Under the pieces are notes generated by a model, which had not been told where the DNA came from, did no database searches, and was given only the letters and a program-made list of their open reading frames with translations. Of a stretch of DNA of 64,000 bases, positions 43,974 to 52,215 are shown piece by piece (position 1 is the first letter of the stretch; each line of letters begins with the position of its first letter). The stretch spans positions 168,501 to 232,500 of the forward strand of contig NGFH01000009.1 of NCBI GenBank assembly GCA_002215675.1. The letters are read 5' to 3'. This stretch comes from Bacteroidetes bacterium 2013_40CM_41_45 (GTDB taxonomy: Bacteria; Bacteroidota; Bacteroidia; AKYH767-A; 2013-40CM-41-45). Made by a program: the position numbers and the translations under genes.

Positions 43974-45217
43974 TTCTTTCTGTCAGAAGTTATTTTGTCA
44001 ATGGCTCTTAAACGTTGAACAAGGGTAGGGTGTGAGTAGTGAAAAAAAATATACAGCGGGTGAGGAGTAAGGTTGCTCAGGTTATCGGCAGAAAGTTTTT
44101 TCAAAGCTGACTTCATCGGGTCTCCGCTAAACGTTTCTGTTGCGAAAGCATCGGCTTCGTATTCGTGTTTGCGCGAAATATAATTCATCAGCAATCCTGT
44201 TGCTTCCGAAAGCGGGGAATACAATAACCCGAATGCAAGTATATTTATATGAAAGCTTGGAACTGATGCTCCCAGCGCCAAACTCAATGACTCGCTATTA
44301 AGGAACAATGAGAGGAGAAATAACATAATGGTTGTTTGAACCAATCCAAGTACGAGATTAGTGCGGATATGTTTTTTCTTGTAGTGACCTACTTCATGAG
44401 CAAGCACCGCAACCAATTCATCCGTAGTGTGTTTTTCTACCAGCGTGTCGAAAAGAATAATCTTTTTTCTTTTTCCCAGCCCGCTAAAAAAAGCATTTGC
44501 CTTGGATGAACGTTTCGAGCCGTCTATCACAAACAGGTTAGACAAATTAAATCCTGCTTTGTTGCAATAATTTTTGATGGCTTCTTTCAATTCACCTTCG
44601 GCCAGCGGCGTGAGTTTATTAAAGAGAGGAAGAATTAATGATGTATAAAACATCAGGGAGAAAACCATAAACAATGTAATTACCCCAAGCGCATAAAGCC
44701 AGAAACTCGCGCCCGTCAACGTATAAATATATGTGAGCAAAGCAAGCAGCCCGCCACCGATAACAATGGCAAGCAGGTATGTTTTTAATTTATCGGCTAA
44801 AAATGTTTTCCATGTCATTTTATTGAAGCCGAATTTTTCTTCAATTACAAAAATTACGTAAAGAGAAAAAGGCATCGAAATGATATCCGATATAAATCCC
44901 AGTGAACCAAAGAACAAGAGAGAAAGGAGAACGGGATTATCGGTATATATTCTTAAAAATGAATCTACTCTGCCAAAAAAAACGGTAAGTAAAAGAGTAA
45001 TGCTTAACAGAAAAGAAAACCACGAAGTGATTTGTGATAAGCGATGGTGAGCAAGATGATATTCGCGTGCTTTTTTGTATCGCTCTTCGTCATAAATCCC
45101 TTCAGCTTCAGGCGGAATATCGCTGCTCCAGCTTTTCATATTTAAATTATCGAGCCAGCGATTGAAAATAAAATCAACACTAAGAATAACAAGTATGATT
45201 ATCAGAACAGGATTCAT
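43970..45217 (-). CDS. M48 family metallopeptidase (Ste24/CAAX protease type)
   Basis: The 415-residue protein matches the Ste24 form of M48. The N-terminal PPEAEGIYDEERYKKAREY is the typical pre-helical segment, then come several membrane helices, the zinc motif HEVGH at 274-278, and the third ligand in EYEADAFA (about 352-359). IDGSKRSSKANAFFSGLGKRKKIILFDTL is the conserved substrate-groove strand. In bacteria such enzymes degrade misfolded membrane proteins; true CAAX substrates are not expected. It follows the VWA-like gene by eight bases, so they are probably cotranscribed. Confidence 0.94.
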   Translation of the reverse strand: MNPVLIIILVILSVDFIFNRWLDNLNMKSWSSDIPPEAEGIYDEERYKKAREYHLAHHRLSQITSWFSFLLSITLLLTVFFGRVDSFLRIYTDNPVLLSLLFFGSLGFISDIISMPFSLYVIFVIEEKFGFNKMTWKTFLADKLKTYLLAIVIGGGLLALLTYIYTLTGASFWLYALGVITLFMVFSLMFYTSLILPLFNKLTPLAEGELKEAIKNYCNKAGFNLSNLFVIDGSKRSSKANAFFSGLGKRKKIILFDTLVEKHTTDELVAVLAHEVGHYKKKHIRTNLVLGLVQTTIMLFLLSLFLNSESLSLALGASVPSFHINILAFGLLYSPLSEATGLLMNYISRKHEYEADAFATETFSGDPMKSALKKLSADNLSNLTPHPLYIFFHYSHPTLVQRLRAIDKITSDRKN

Positions 45218-45225
45218 CTGTCAGC

Positions 45226-47313
45226 TCAATAGGAACCGCTTCGCTTGCGGATAAACCATTCCGCAGCAAGCAATAAAAGAATAATAAAGAAGAGCCATTT
45301 TTTATTTATCAGTTCTTCGAGCTTTGTCTGCGTATACGAAACAGAAGCCAGGTCATTGCGGTTAAGCAATTCATCTTTCAGCTTATCAAACTCCCGGGGA
45401 TAAAACATTTTTCCTCCCGTTTTTTGCGAAAGCATATAAAGCAATTGATGGTTAGCAACGGTTTCGTTCTGTTCCACTTGTACAGGAATGACGATGAATC
45501 CTCCTTCGACAGTATAAACAGTGCTGCCCAGCTTTGCCGTTGCCTTATAACGGTAATTGCCGGTTGCAAAAAATCCGGCATTAAGCGAATAGGATTTACC
45601 CGTGTTTGTAAATGCAAAAGGATAATTATTTTTCTGCGCATTGGTGATGACAATATTTACTTCGGCTTTATCACTAAGCTCAAAATTTTCATCGAACACT
45701 TCTGCCGTCATAATTATTTCTTCGTTTTCGTTGTATGTATTCTTTGCATCAATTCTGAAACGGGATTTATTTTGCTTTACCAGTAAATACTGGATGGTTT
45801 TTGTCATCAGCTCATTAGTGACATTAAAATTTCCGTGTTCTTTAAAATCATAAAGCCGCCAGCGCCAGAAACCTTCACCGGTAATAACAGCGGTTCTTAC
45901 GCCTTCTGTTTCGTTGAAAGCCCATAATGGAATTCCCGAATTCACACTTCCTATCCGCTGCGAAAGCAAAACAGAATTGGCGGCAGAAGATTTGTAATCT
46001 CCAAAAGGAGAATTCATGGGAGGCATCTGGTTTATTCCCGACAATGTTTCGCTACTGACAGAAAAAAGAGAAAAATTTTCCTCTGCAAAAGGCAGCACCT
46101 GGTTTATTTTTTTGTTGCTGCCGTTGATGGTGATTCCAGCATTAAGACGGTTAAAGAGCGGAATGCTTGTCTGGCTTCCTGAAATAAATAGTCTGGGGAT
46201 GTTTTGCTTCATCGCAGCATCCGTTTCAGCAGAACCCGTTCCTTCTTCAGAGGGAAGCTGGTAAAATATTACCGCATTAAAGTCGGACCACTTTCCTGTA
46301 AAAGGAATATTTGAAAACGTAAGCTCGTAATTCTCGTTGTTTTCGATTGCCTGCCTGATGGCACCAATGTCGGGATGAGATACAGAAGCGAGCAAAAGAA
46401 TTTTTTCTTTTTTATCAGCCACTTCAATAAATACATCCCGCGTGTTATTTGCTGTAGTCAATTCACCTGCAACGGATGAAAGAGTTACCTTGTAATGATG
46501 CATCCCTTTGCTTTTAGCTTCAAGGTATACAGGCACTTTTTGTGTGAAGCGATTGTTGTTTACAGCAATGCTTCTTGTAAAAAGTTCTGTATTTTCTTCT
46601 GTCACCTTTAAGGTCACATTGTTTCCATTGCATTGTTGTGCTTGCACGATAATTTCCAGCGGAAAAGAATTATTGAGATATGCAATCTTGTTATACAAAA
46701 CATTATTGATGAGAATATCTTTCTGCACAGTAGTGTCTCCCAAAGCAATAGTATAATTGGGAACTTTTAAGAGACCTTCGCGGTAAAGCGGGTTTGCTCC
46801 CTTGTTATATATACCGTCTGACCCGATTACCAACGCACCTACATTGCGGTTCAGAAAACGATTATCAGTTTCATCAAGCATTCCGCTCATATCGGTTTCT
46901 TTTTCATTGAAGTTTATATCCAGGCCATCAGAAACTTTTCCTCCCCACTTCAATGTTCTCACTTCATATTTTGATGCAAGCGCTTTTGAAAAATCCTGTA
47001 ATGCTTCTTTGTATTCCTTTTTATAAAATGCAGAATCTTTATTCATCAGGATACTGCCGCTGTTATCCTGCGCTATTATCACTATTGGTTTTTCCACCTG
47101 CCGTGTAGTTGACCGTATCATAGGTGAGAGAAGAAAAAGAGCAATTAGTGCAACAACCAAAGCCCTGAATAAAAACATGAGCCGCCGGAGCCAGATATTT
47201 ATTTCACGGAAAGCAGAATCTTTCCTGTAGAGAACAAAAGCATAAAAAACTCCTGCTGCAATGCAAAGGAGAATAAGCCAAAATGAATATTGAAAGGAAA
47301 ACTGTACGTTCAT
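45226..47313 (-). CDS. Membrane protein with VWA/BatA-like N-terminus
   Basis: The 695-residue protein has two N-terminal helices (FWLILLCIAAGVFYAFVLY and FLFRALVVALIALFLLSPMI), then KPIVIIAQDNSGSILMNKDSAF, where D-x-S-x-S is a MIDAS-type metal site as in VWA domains. A glutamine-amidotransferase-like middle (KILLLASVSHPDIGAIRQAIENNENYELTFSN...FNAVIFYQLPS) is followed by beta-rich Ig-like segments and a final helix (KKWLFFIILLLLAAEWFIRKR). This layout recalls large VWA/BatA-associated membrane proteins of Bacteroidota. No moxR/bat genes are beside it. Function unknown. Confidence 0.8.
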   Translation of the reverse strand: MNVQFSFQYSFWLILLCIAAGVFYAFVLYRKDSAFREINIWLRRLMFLFRALVVALIALFLLSPMIRSTTRQVEKPIVIIAQDNSGSILMNKDSAFYKKEYKEALQDFSKALASKYEVRTLKWGGKVSDGLDINFNEKETDMSGMLDETDNRFLNRNVGALVIGSDGIYNKGANPLYREGLLKVPNYTIALGDTTVQKDILINNVLYNKIAYLNNSFPLEIIVQAQQCNGNNVTLKVTEENTELFTRSIAVNNNRFTQKVPVYLEAKSKGMHHYKVTLSSVAGELTTANNTRDVFIEVADKKEKILLLASVSHPDIGAIRQAIENNENYELTFSNIPFTGKWSDFNAVIFYQLPSEEGTGSAETDAAMKQNIPRLFISGSQTSIPLFNRLNAGITINGSNKKINQVLPFAEENFSLFSVSSETLSGINQMPPMNSPFGDYKSSAANSVLLSQRIGSVNSGIPLWAFNETEGVRTAVITGEGFWRWRLYDFKEHGNFNVTNELMTKTIQYLLVKQNKSRFRIDAKNTYNENEEIIMTAEVFDENFELSDKAEVNIVITNAQKNNYPFAFTNTGKSYSLNAGFFATGNYRYKATAKLGSTVYTVEGGFIVIPVQVEQNETVANHQLLYMLSQKTGGKMFYPREFDKLKDELLNRNDLASVSYTQTKLEELINKKWLFFIILLLLAAEWFIRKRSGSY

Positions 47314-47322
47314 TTAAATAGC

Positions 47323-47399
47323 AATTTCGGATTGCGAATTTTAAATTGCGGATTAATGACCATACAATCCGAAATTATAAATCCGCAATACGCAATTAA
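47323..47399. repeat. Inverted pair of heptamer clusters overlapping the fabG stop
   Basis: Five units of type ATTNCGG (47324-47358) face five of type AAATCCG/CAATNCG (47365-47399). A perfect 12-base inverted repeat (47323-47334 with 47365-47376) links them. The last unit contains the fabG stop codon. Confidence 0.85.
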
Positions 47400-48145
47400 G
47401 TCAACAAACCCCCATCTACCTGAATTACCTGACCTGTAATATAGGAAGATAAATCAGAGGCAAGAAACAAAACTGCATTAGCAACATCATCGGGAGTGCC
47501 GGCACGTTTTAGAGGAATTGCATCCTGCCATTGTTTTAATACTTCGGGAGATAAAGCGGCTGTCATTTCTGTGGCAATAAACCCCGGGGCAATGGCGTTG
47601 CAGCGGATATTCCTTGAACCCAATTCAAGTGCAACCGATTTTGTAAAACCAATCATTCCCGATTTGCTTGCCGAATAATTTGCCTGGCCTGCATTCCCTT
47701 TTATTCCTACAATAGATGACATATTTATAATGCTACCGTTCTTTTGTTTCAGCATAGGACGTTGAGCGGCTTTGGTAAGATTAAAAACCGATTTAAGATT
47801 AATCCGCATTACATCATCAAAGTTTTCTTCAGTCATCCGAAGTAATAAATTGTCCCGCGTTATTCCGGCATTATTCACCAGCACATCCAGCGCGCCAAAT
47901 TCTTTCACAACAGTTTCAATCAAAGATTCAGCAGCTTTAAAGTCAGAAGCATCAGAACGGTACCCTTTTGCTTTTACTCCAAAAGAGGCAAGTTCTTTTT
48001 CAACTTCCGCAAGCTTTTCTTCCGGGGCAAGGTCCGTGAATGCAATATTAGCGCCAGATTTTGCAAGAACTGCGGCAATGGATTTTCCGATTCCCCTTGC
48101 CGCCCCGGTAACCAAGGCATTCTTCCCTGCTAAAATTTTATCCAT
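47396..48145 (-). CDS. fabG: 3-oxoacyl-[acyl-carrier-protein] reductase
   Basis: The 249-residue enzyme is FabG: TGAARGIG at 13-20, NNAG at 91-94, and the Ser144/Tyr157/Lys161 catalytic set (NMSSIVGIKGNAGQANYSASK), with IAPGFIATEMT and the C-terminal FLASDLSSYITGQVIQVDGG. It reduces 3-oxoacyl-ACP with NADPH in fatty-acid elongation. The full match in length and motifs makes this more specific than the other SDRs in the window. No other fab genes are adjacent. Its stop codon lies within a heptamer cluster that probably forms the mRNA 3' hairpin. Confidence 0.94.
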   Translation of the reverse strand: MDKILAGKNALVTGAARGIGKSIAAVLAKSGANIAFTDLAPEEKLAEVEKELASFGVKAKGYRSDASDFKAAESLIETVVKEFGALDVLVNNAGITRDNLLLRMTEENFDDVMRINLKSVFNLTKAAQRPMLKQKNGSIINMSSIVGIKGNAGQANYSASKSGMIGFTKSVALELGSRNIRCNAIAPGFIATEMTAALSPEVLKQWQDAIPLKRAGTPDDVANAVLFLASDLSSYITGQVIQVDGGLLT

Positions 48146-48181
48146 ATATATTTGGTTTAATTCGGGGGCAAAGATAGAATA

Positions 48182-48275
48182 CGTTATTAGTTATCCGTTA
48201 TATGGTATACGCGAGCTGTTTGCAGCACAGCGTTTTTTTTGCAATTGGTAACTAATCGAATAACAGATTGCAGAT
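48182..48275. repeat. Heptamer repeat with diverged inverted arm
   Basis: Four units of type CGTTATN fill 48182-48209. A looser counterpart with TAACTAATCGAATAACAG and AGATTGC words at 48248-48275 is its approximate inverse. It lies upstream of fabG and of the barrel-gene promoter. Confidence 0.65.
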
Positions 48276-48308
48276 TTACAGGATATTAACCTATGCCGGT
48301 AAAAGTTA

Positions 48309-48339
48309 TTTGCCCGATTAAATTCAAAAGTTATTTTTG
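48309..48339 (+). promoter_or_regulatory. Bacteroidota-type promoter of the beta-barrel gene
   Basis: TTTG (48309-48312), 19 bases, then TATTTTTG (48332-48339): an exact fit to the TTTG-N19-TAnnTTTG consensus. The ATG is 24 bases after the -7 element. Confidence 0.8.
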
Positions 48340-48362
48340 CCTTGCTTAATAAATCAAATCAT

Positions 48363-49112
48363 ATGAAAAAACTATTCATTGCATCGCTTTTATGCCTGAC
48401 AATTGCGACTGCTCCGGCACAGGATTTCCGCATTGGCCTGAAAGGAATTTTCAATTCTACCTGGCTGTTCAATAATAACATTTCTGATTATGGAGACGAT
48501 ATTGATTACGTGGCAACATTCGGATACAATTCTGGAATTGCAACTGCGTTTTATTTTACGGAGAACCTTGGCGTGTCATTAGATTTGTTTTATACATACC
48601 ACTCGCAGATTATTCAGGGAAGTTCTCAATTTGCGGGATATACTTCATGGATGGATCTAAGGTATCTTGATGTGCCGGTTTTGTTTAAAGTGAGTTCAGA
48701 GGGAGGCCCTTATATTGAAATCGGTCCGCAGGTTTCTTTTCTTCTTAAAGCTACAGAAATTTTTTCTGGCACTTTTACATCTTATACCAAAGACTATAAG
48801 AGCGATTTTAACGGCACCAACATGGCCGGTGTTTTAGGATTCGGTTATGATATTCCTGCCGGAGACAGATGGCAGATTAATGTAGGGCTCCGGTTTGGTT
48901 ACGGGCTTACCGATGTAACAAAAAAATTATCAGAAAGCGATGCTGAATTATTCCCTCTTAATTCTGTAAAATTAACAGAGGGCGACCATAGCACCTACAG
49001 CCAGGCTGCGCACACTGCTGCTACGGTTCCGCATGATTACTCGTACCAAAAAACCAGCCGCGCTTTCGGCGGATTATCTCTTGGTGTAATTTACAAACCG
49101 AATGCCAGATAA
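48363..49112 (+). CDS. Outer-membrane beta-barrel protein
   Basis: I start at ATG 48363, because MKKLFIASLLCLTIATAPAQ is a clean signal peptide; the open frame upstream adds seven residues that run into the promoter's transcription start area. The 249-residue product alternates strands typical of the porin-family/OMP_b-brl barrels (ENLGVSLDLFYTYHSQI, MDLRYLDVPVLFKVSSEGGPYIEIGPQVSFLL, WQINVGLRFGYGLTDVT) and ends GGLSLGVIYKPNAR. Function unknown. A strong canonical promoter suggests high or regulated expression. Confidence 0.85.
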   Translation: MKKLFIASLLCLTIATAPAQDFRIGLKGIFNSTWLFNNNISDYGDDIDYVATFGYNSGIATAFYFTENLGVSLDLFYTYHSQIIQGSSQFAGYTSWMDLRYLDVPVLFKVSSEGGPYIEIGPQVSFLLKATEIFSGTFTSYTKDYKSDFNGTNMAGVLGFGYDIPAGDRWQINVGLRFGYGLTDVTKKLSESDAELFPLNSVKLTEGDHSTYSQAAHTAATVPHDYSYQKTSRAFGGLSLGVIYKPNAR

Positions 49113-49128
49113 TTGAATTTTCAATGTG

Positions 49129-49153
49129 AAGCCCGTCTATCGCAGGCTTTTTT
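49129..49153. terminator. Probable terminator after the barrel gene
   Basis: AAGCCCG (49129-49135) pairs with CAGGCTT (49143-49149), with one mismatch, and runs into TTTTTT. It lies between two convergent genes. Confidence 0.6.
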
Positions 49154-49487
49154 ATTTCATGCCGTATTCTCTTTCCACTTTGCAAATCCTGATACGGTAA
49201 TTGGCGTACCATTGCTCTTTCCCCTTCTGCTGAGCAGCCAGATGCTCAGTATTTTGTTTCCAGTTTTGTATTGCCTCTAAGCTGCTCCAGTAGCAAATTG
49301 TGATTCCCAATTCATTCCTGGCGCTTTCTATTCCAAGAAAACCGGCATGCTGCATGGCAAGTTCTTCCATGCGCTGAGCAGTTTCGGCGTAACCGTTATC
49401 ACCATCGGTTCTCAGCGAAGTAAAGATTACAGCATAATAAGGCGGGGCAGGAGTATCTGAAATTTTTATGGGATGATTTGTTGACAT
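49152..49487 (-). CDS. Antibiotic biosynthesis monooxygenase (ABM) domain protein
   Basis: The 111-residue protein fits the dimeric alpha+beta barrel ABM fold: YYAVIFTSLRTDGDNGYAETAQRMEELAMQHAGFLGIESARNELGITICYWSSLEAIQNWKQNTEH. The GFLG...W.S.EA...W pattern is the family core. Such proteins are small monooxygenases, haem-degrading or of unknown activity; the name does not imply antibiotic synthesis. It stands alone between two plus-strand genes. Confidence 0.88.
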   Translation of the reverse strand: MSTNHPIKISDTPAPPYYAVIFTSLRTDGDNGYAETAQRMEELAMQHAGFLGIESARNELGITICYWSSLEAIQNWKQNTEHLAAQQKGKEQWYANYRIRICKVEREYGMK

Positions 49488-49556
49488 GTTCGTTTTAAAA
49501 TTTTTTCAAAGTAAACCATTTTGCCTTTGCGCTGAATGATGAATCACGTATGTTTG

Positions 49557-49598
49557 CCTGCCTGCCATTGCAATTTGGCTTGCGCGTTGGCAGGCAGG
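49557..49598. repeat. CCTGCCTG palindrome, copy 1
   Basis: CCTGCCTGCCA (49557-49567) pairs perfectly with TGGCAGGCAGG (49588-49598) around a 20-base loop, 14 bases before the LpxD-like start. A shorter relative lies inside the RCC1 gene at 59803-59823. Confidence 0.85.
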
Positions 49599-49612
49599 TC
49601 AAAACGCTCGTA

Positions 49613-50551
49613 ATGAAATTTCAGAAAGCAAAAACAGCAGAAGAAATCGCTTCTATTATTAAAGCGCAGCTAAAAGGAAAAAGCTCGTACTCCGTAACCG
49701 GTATTAACGAAATCCATATGGTTGAGCCGGGCGACATTACGTTTGTAGACCATCCTAAATATTATGACAAGGCGCTGAATTCTGCAGCTACCTTCATCAT
49801 TATTGACAAAGATGTTCCGTGCCCCGAAAATAAAGTGTTGTTTATTTCTTCGAATCCTTTTCGAGATTATGTTTACCTGGTGCGACTGTTCCGCCCGTTT
49901 GAAAAAGCCGATAAGCTTATAAGTGATTCAGCAAGAATTGGAGAGGGAACTGTAATTCAGCCGGGAACCTTTATTGGTAATCATGTAACTATTGGAAAGA
50001 ATTGCCTGCTTCATTCTAACGTAAGCATTTACGACCGTACGGTTATTGGCGATAATGTTGTGATTCATGCGGGAAGTATTTTAGGCGCCGATGCATTTTA
50101 TTTCAAACGTTACCCCGAAGGCTACGAGAAAATGCTCTCCTGCGGAAGAGTTGTAATTCATGACAATGTGGAAATAGGCGCATGCTGCACCATTGATAAA
50201 GGTGTGTCAGGAGATACAGTGATTGGAAAAGGAACCAAGCTGGATAATCATATCCATATCGGGCACGATACGGTGATTGGCAAAAACTGTCTCTTCGCAG
50301 CGCAGGTTGGCATTGCGGGCGTTGTAAAAGTTGAGGATAATGTAATACTGTGGGGACAGGTGGGAGTGAATAAAGATTTAATCATTGGTGCCGGTGCGGT
50401 AGTGTTAGGACAATCGGGCATTGCAAGTTCACTTGAAGGAAACAAAACATACTTCGGCAGCCCGGTGCGCGAGGCGCGTGAAAAGATGAAGGAGCTTGCG
50501 CTCATCAAACAACTGCCGGAAATAATAGAAGTACTAAAGAATAAAGTTTAG
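49613..50551 (+). CDS. lpxD: UDP-3-O-acylglucosamine N-acyltransferase-like (LpxD family)
   Basis: I start at ATG 49613 (MKFQKAKTAEEIASIIKAQLKG); the frame upstream only translates the palindrome. The 312-residue product has the LpxD N-terminal domain (SYSVTGINEIHMVEPGDITFVDHPKYYDKALNSAATFIII) and a left-handed beta-helix of hexapeptides (IGEGTVIQPGTFIGNHVTIGKNCLLHSNVSI). NHIHIGHDTVIGKN contains the catalytic His equivalent, and it ends in a short helix. LpxD adds the second acyl chain of lipid A. It is shorter than typical LpxD, so a related sugar N-acyltransferase is possible. A palindrome occupies its 5' leader. Confidence 0.85.
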   Translation: MKFQKAKTAEEIASIIKAQLKGKSSYSVTGINEIHMVEPGDITFVDHPKYYDKALNSAATFIIIDKDVPCPENKVLFISSNPFRDYVYLVRLFRPFEKADKLISDSARIGEGTVIQPGTFIGNHVTIGKNCLLHSNVSIYDRTVIGDNVVIHAGSILGADAFYFKRYPEGYEKMLSCGRVVIHDNVEIGACCTIDKGVSGDTVIGKGTKLDNHIHIGHDTVIGKNCLFAAQVGIAGVVKVEDNVILWGQVGVNKDLIIGAGAVVLGQSGIASSLEGNKTYFGSPVREAREKMKELALIKQLPEIIEVLKNKV

Positions 50552-50578
50552 CGTTTAGCACAAGCAAGCATTTCATCA

Positions 50579-51838
50579 ATGGCAGAAAGCATAAAGCATA
50601 CGAAAACCGATTCTCCCGAAAGCGCTGTTGAAATTCAGCTTGAACTGGGAATTAAAAAAGCGCAGTTGAAATGGCTGCTCCAGGTTACACATGCCATCAA
50701 TTATAATTTTTCGAACCAGCAGCTACTCGATATTTTTGAGAAGGTGATGAGGGAAGAATGCCGCCTTTCCGGCTATGCGTTGTTTTATTTTTTCAACGGG
50801 AAATGGAAATGCATGCTCTCGTATCCCGGTGATGAAAAAACAAAAACATTATCCGAAAAAATTCTTGCTCACCTGAACGCTGCAGGAAATTTCGACAGCA
50901 ATGCTTTTAAAGACTGGACCGATGTATTTGAAATCCTGACACCGGTAACACACGAAAAACACCAACTTGCTTACCTGTTTACTTCGGGCTACGGACAGAA
51001 CGGACGCAGGTCGCGCAATGAGATGCTGAAGTTTGTTGAAACCATTACGAATCTTATTGTGGTGGCCATGGAGAACAATAATTTTAAACGCATCCGTGAA
51101 GAGCAGATTGCCATGAAGACAGAGCTCGATATGGCCGCACAGCTTCAGAAGCTTTTGATTCCTGACCAACTTCCGGTTAACAATCATTTTGAAGTGGAAG
51201 CATTTTATCTTCCGCATACAGAAATTGGCGGTGATTATTATGATTTTCTTCAGACCGGTGAAAGCGAATATGTTTTTTGTATTGCCGATGTTATGGGAAA
51301 AGGAATGCCTGCTGCTATGCTCATGGCAAACTTCCAGGCAAACTTACATGCGCTGCTGCTTCAAAAACTTCCACTCACAAAACTTATTGCCGAGCTCAAC
51401 AACCGGATGTTTAAGCTCACAAGAGGGGAGAGGTACATTACTTTTTTCATAGGGAGGTTTGATACGAAGACGCGGGAGCTGCATTACTTTAATGCCGGGC
51501 ATCCTCCACCGGTGCTGGTTCATATGAATGTTCCACTCAAGCTCAACAGTGGCTCAACATTCCTCGGCACTTTCCCTGAACTTCCTGAAATGAAACAGGG
51601 GAAAACCATATTGCCCTCTCCGGGGCTGATTCTTTGTTACACCGATGGAATTATAGATGCGAGCAACAGCAAGGACGAGCCCTTTGGCACTGAAAGAGTT
51701 TTTGATTTTCTTTTTTCGGGAATCCAAAAAATGCCGCTGAAAGATATTCATACCAGCTTGCTGCAAAAGCTCGATGCTTTCCGTGCGGATGAGCCGCACC
51801 ATGATGATATCACGCTGCTCACGTTGCGGTTCACATAA
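50579..51838 (+). CDS. PP2C-family (SpoIIE-type) serine phosphatase with N-terminal sensor region
   Basis: The 419-residue protein has a GAF-like N-terminal region (about 30-175; KWLLQVTHAINYNFSNQQLLDIFEKVMREECRLSGYALFYF), a linker helix DMAAQLQKLLIPDQLP, and a SpoIIE phosphatase domain from about 205. Metal-site motifs are visible: EIGGDYYDFL, FCIADVMGKGMPAAMLMANFQA, YFNAGHPPPVLV, CYTDGIIDASN and HHDDITLLTLRF. Such proteins dephosphorylate anti-sigma antagonists or similar targets in response to a signal. No kinase or antagonist gene is adjacent. The start is 27 bases after the LpxD-like stop. Its end overlaps the convergent DUF1801 gene by eight bases. Confidence 0.92.
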   Translation: MAESIKHTKTDSPESAVEIQLELGIKKAQLKWLLQVTHAINYNFSNQQLLDIFEKVMREECRLSGYALFYFFNGKWKCMLSYPGDEKTKTLSEKILAHLNAAGNFDSNAFKDWTDVFEILTPVTHEKHQLAYLFTSGYGQNGRRSRNEMLKFVETITNLIVVAMENNNFKRIREEQIAMKTELDMAAQLQKLLIPDQLPVNNHFEVEAFYLPHTEIGGDYYDFLQTGESEYVFCIADVMGKGMPAAMLMANFQANLHALLLQKLPLTKLIAELNNRMFKLTRGERYITFFIGRFDTKTRELHYFNAGHPPPVLVHMNVPLKLNSGSTFLGTFPELPEMKQGKTILPSPGLILCYTDGIIDASNSKDEPFGTERVFDFLFSGIQKMPLKDIHTSLLQKLDAFRADEPHHDDITLLTLRFT

Positions 51839-52211
51839 TTATTTCTTTTGCTTTCGACCGCTTTGCATTTTCTTTTATCCTGAGCTTTACAATTTTGATA
51901 ATTAATTTTAAAGGCAGCGGTTTTCCGAGCGGAAACTGAAGAGTGCCTTTTCCTGTTTGGTAATCAGAAATTTCTTTTTGGAATACCTGGTTTCCTCTTG
52001 GAACAGGGTACATAGAAACATGCTCTTTCCACCCGGCAAAATAAACCAGTATTCTGTTGTTAAGTTTAAACGCTGCAACACTGTAACTGATTACTTCTTC
52101 TGCAGCGGGTGCTGTATTTTTAACGGCAGCTCTTATCTGCTGCAGTATTTTCTGAGTGCCTGCCGGGAAACTCTTAATGTACTGGTCAATATTTTTTGGT
52201 TTCGGTAACAT
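51831..52211 (-). CDS. DUF1801 / iron-chaperone-like protein
   Basis: The 126-residue product (ATG 52211, MLPKPKNIDQYIKSFP) matches the YdhG-like DUF1801 fold: QKILQQIRAAVKNTAPAAEEVISYSVAAFKLNNRILVYFAGWKEHVSMYPVP and QTGKGTLQFPLGKPLP. The relation to frataxin-like iron chaperones is a fold match only. A start at 52226 would overlap the upstream T9SS gene by 11 bases; the chosen start leaves four bases. It is probably cotranscribed with that gene. Confidence 0.88.
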   Translation of the reverse strand: MLPKPKNIDQYIKSFPAGTQKILQQIRAAVKNTAPAAEEVISYSVAAFKLNNRILVYFAGWKEHVSMYPVPRGNQVFQKEISDYQTGKGTLQFPLGKPLPLKLIIKIVKLRIKENAKRSKAKEIIM

Positions 52212-52215
52212 GATT

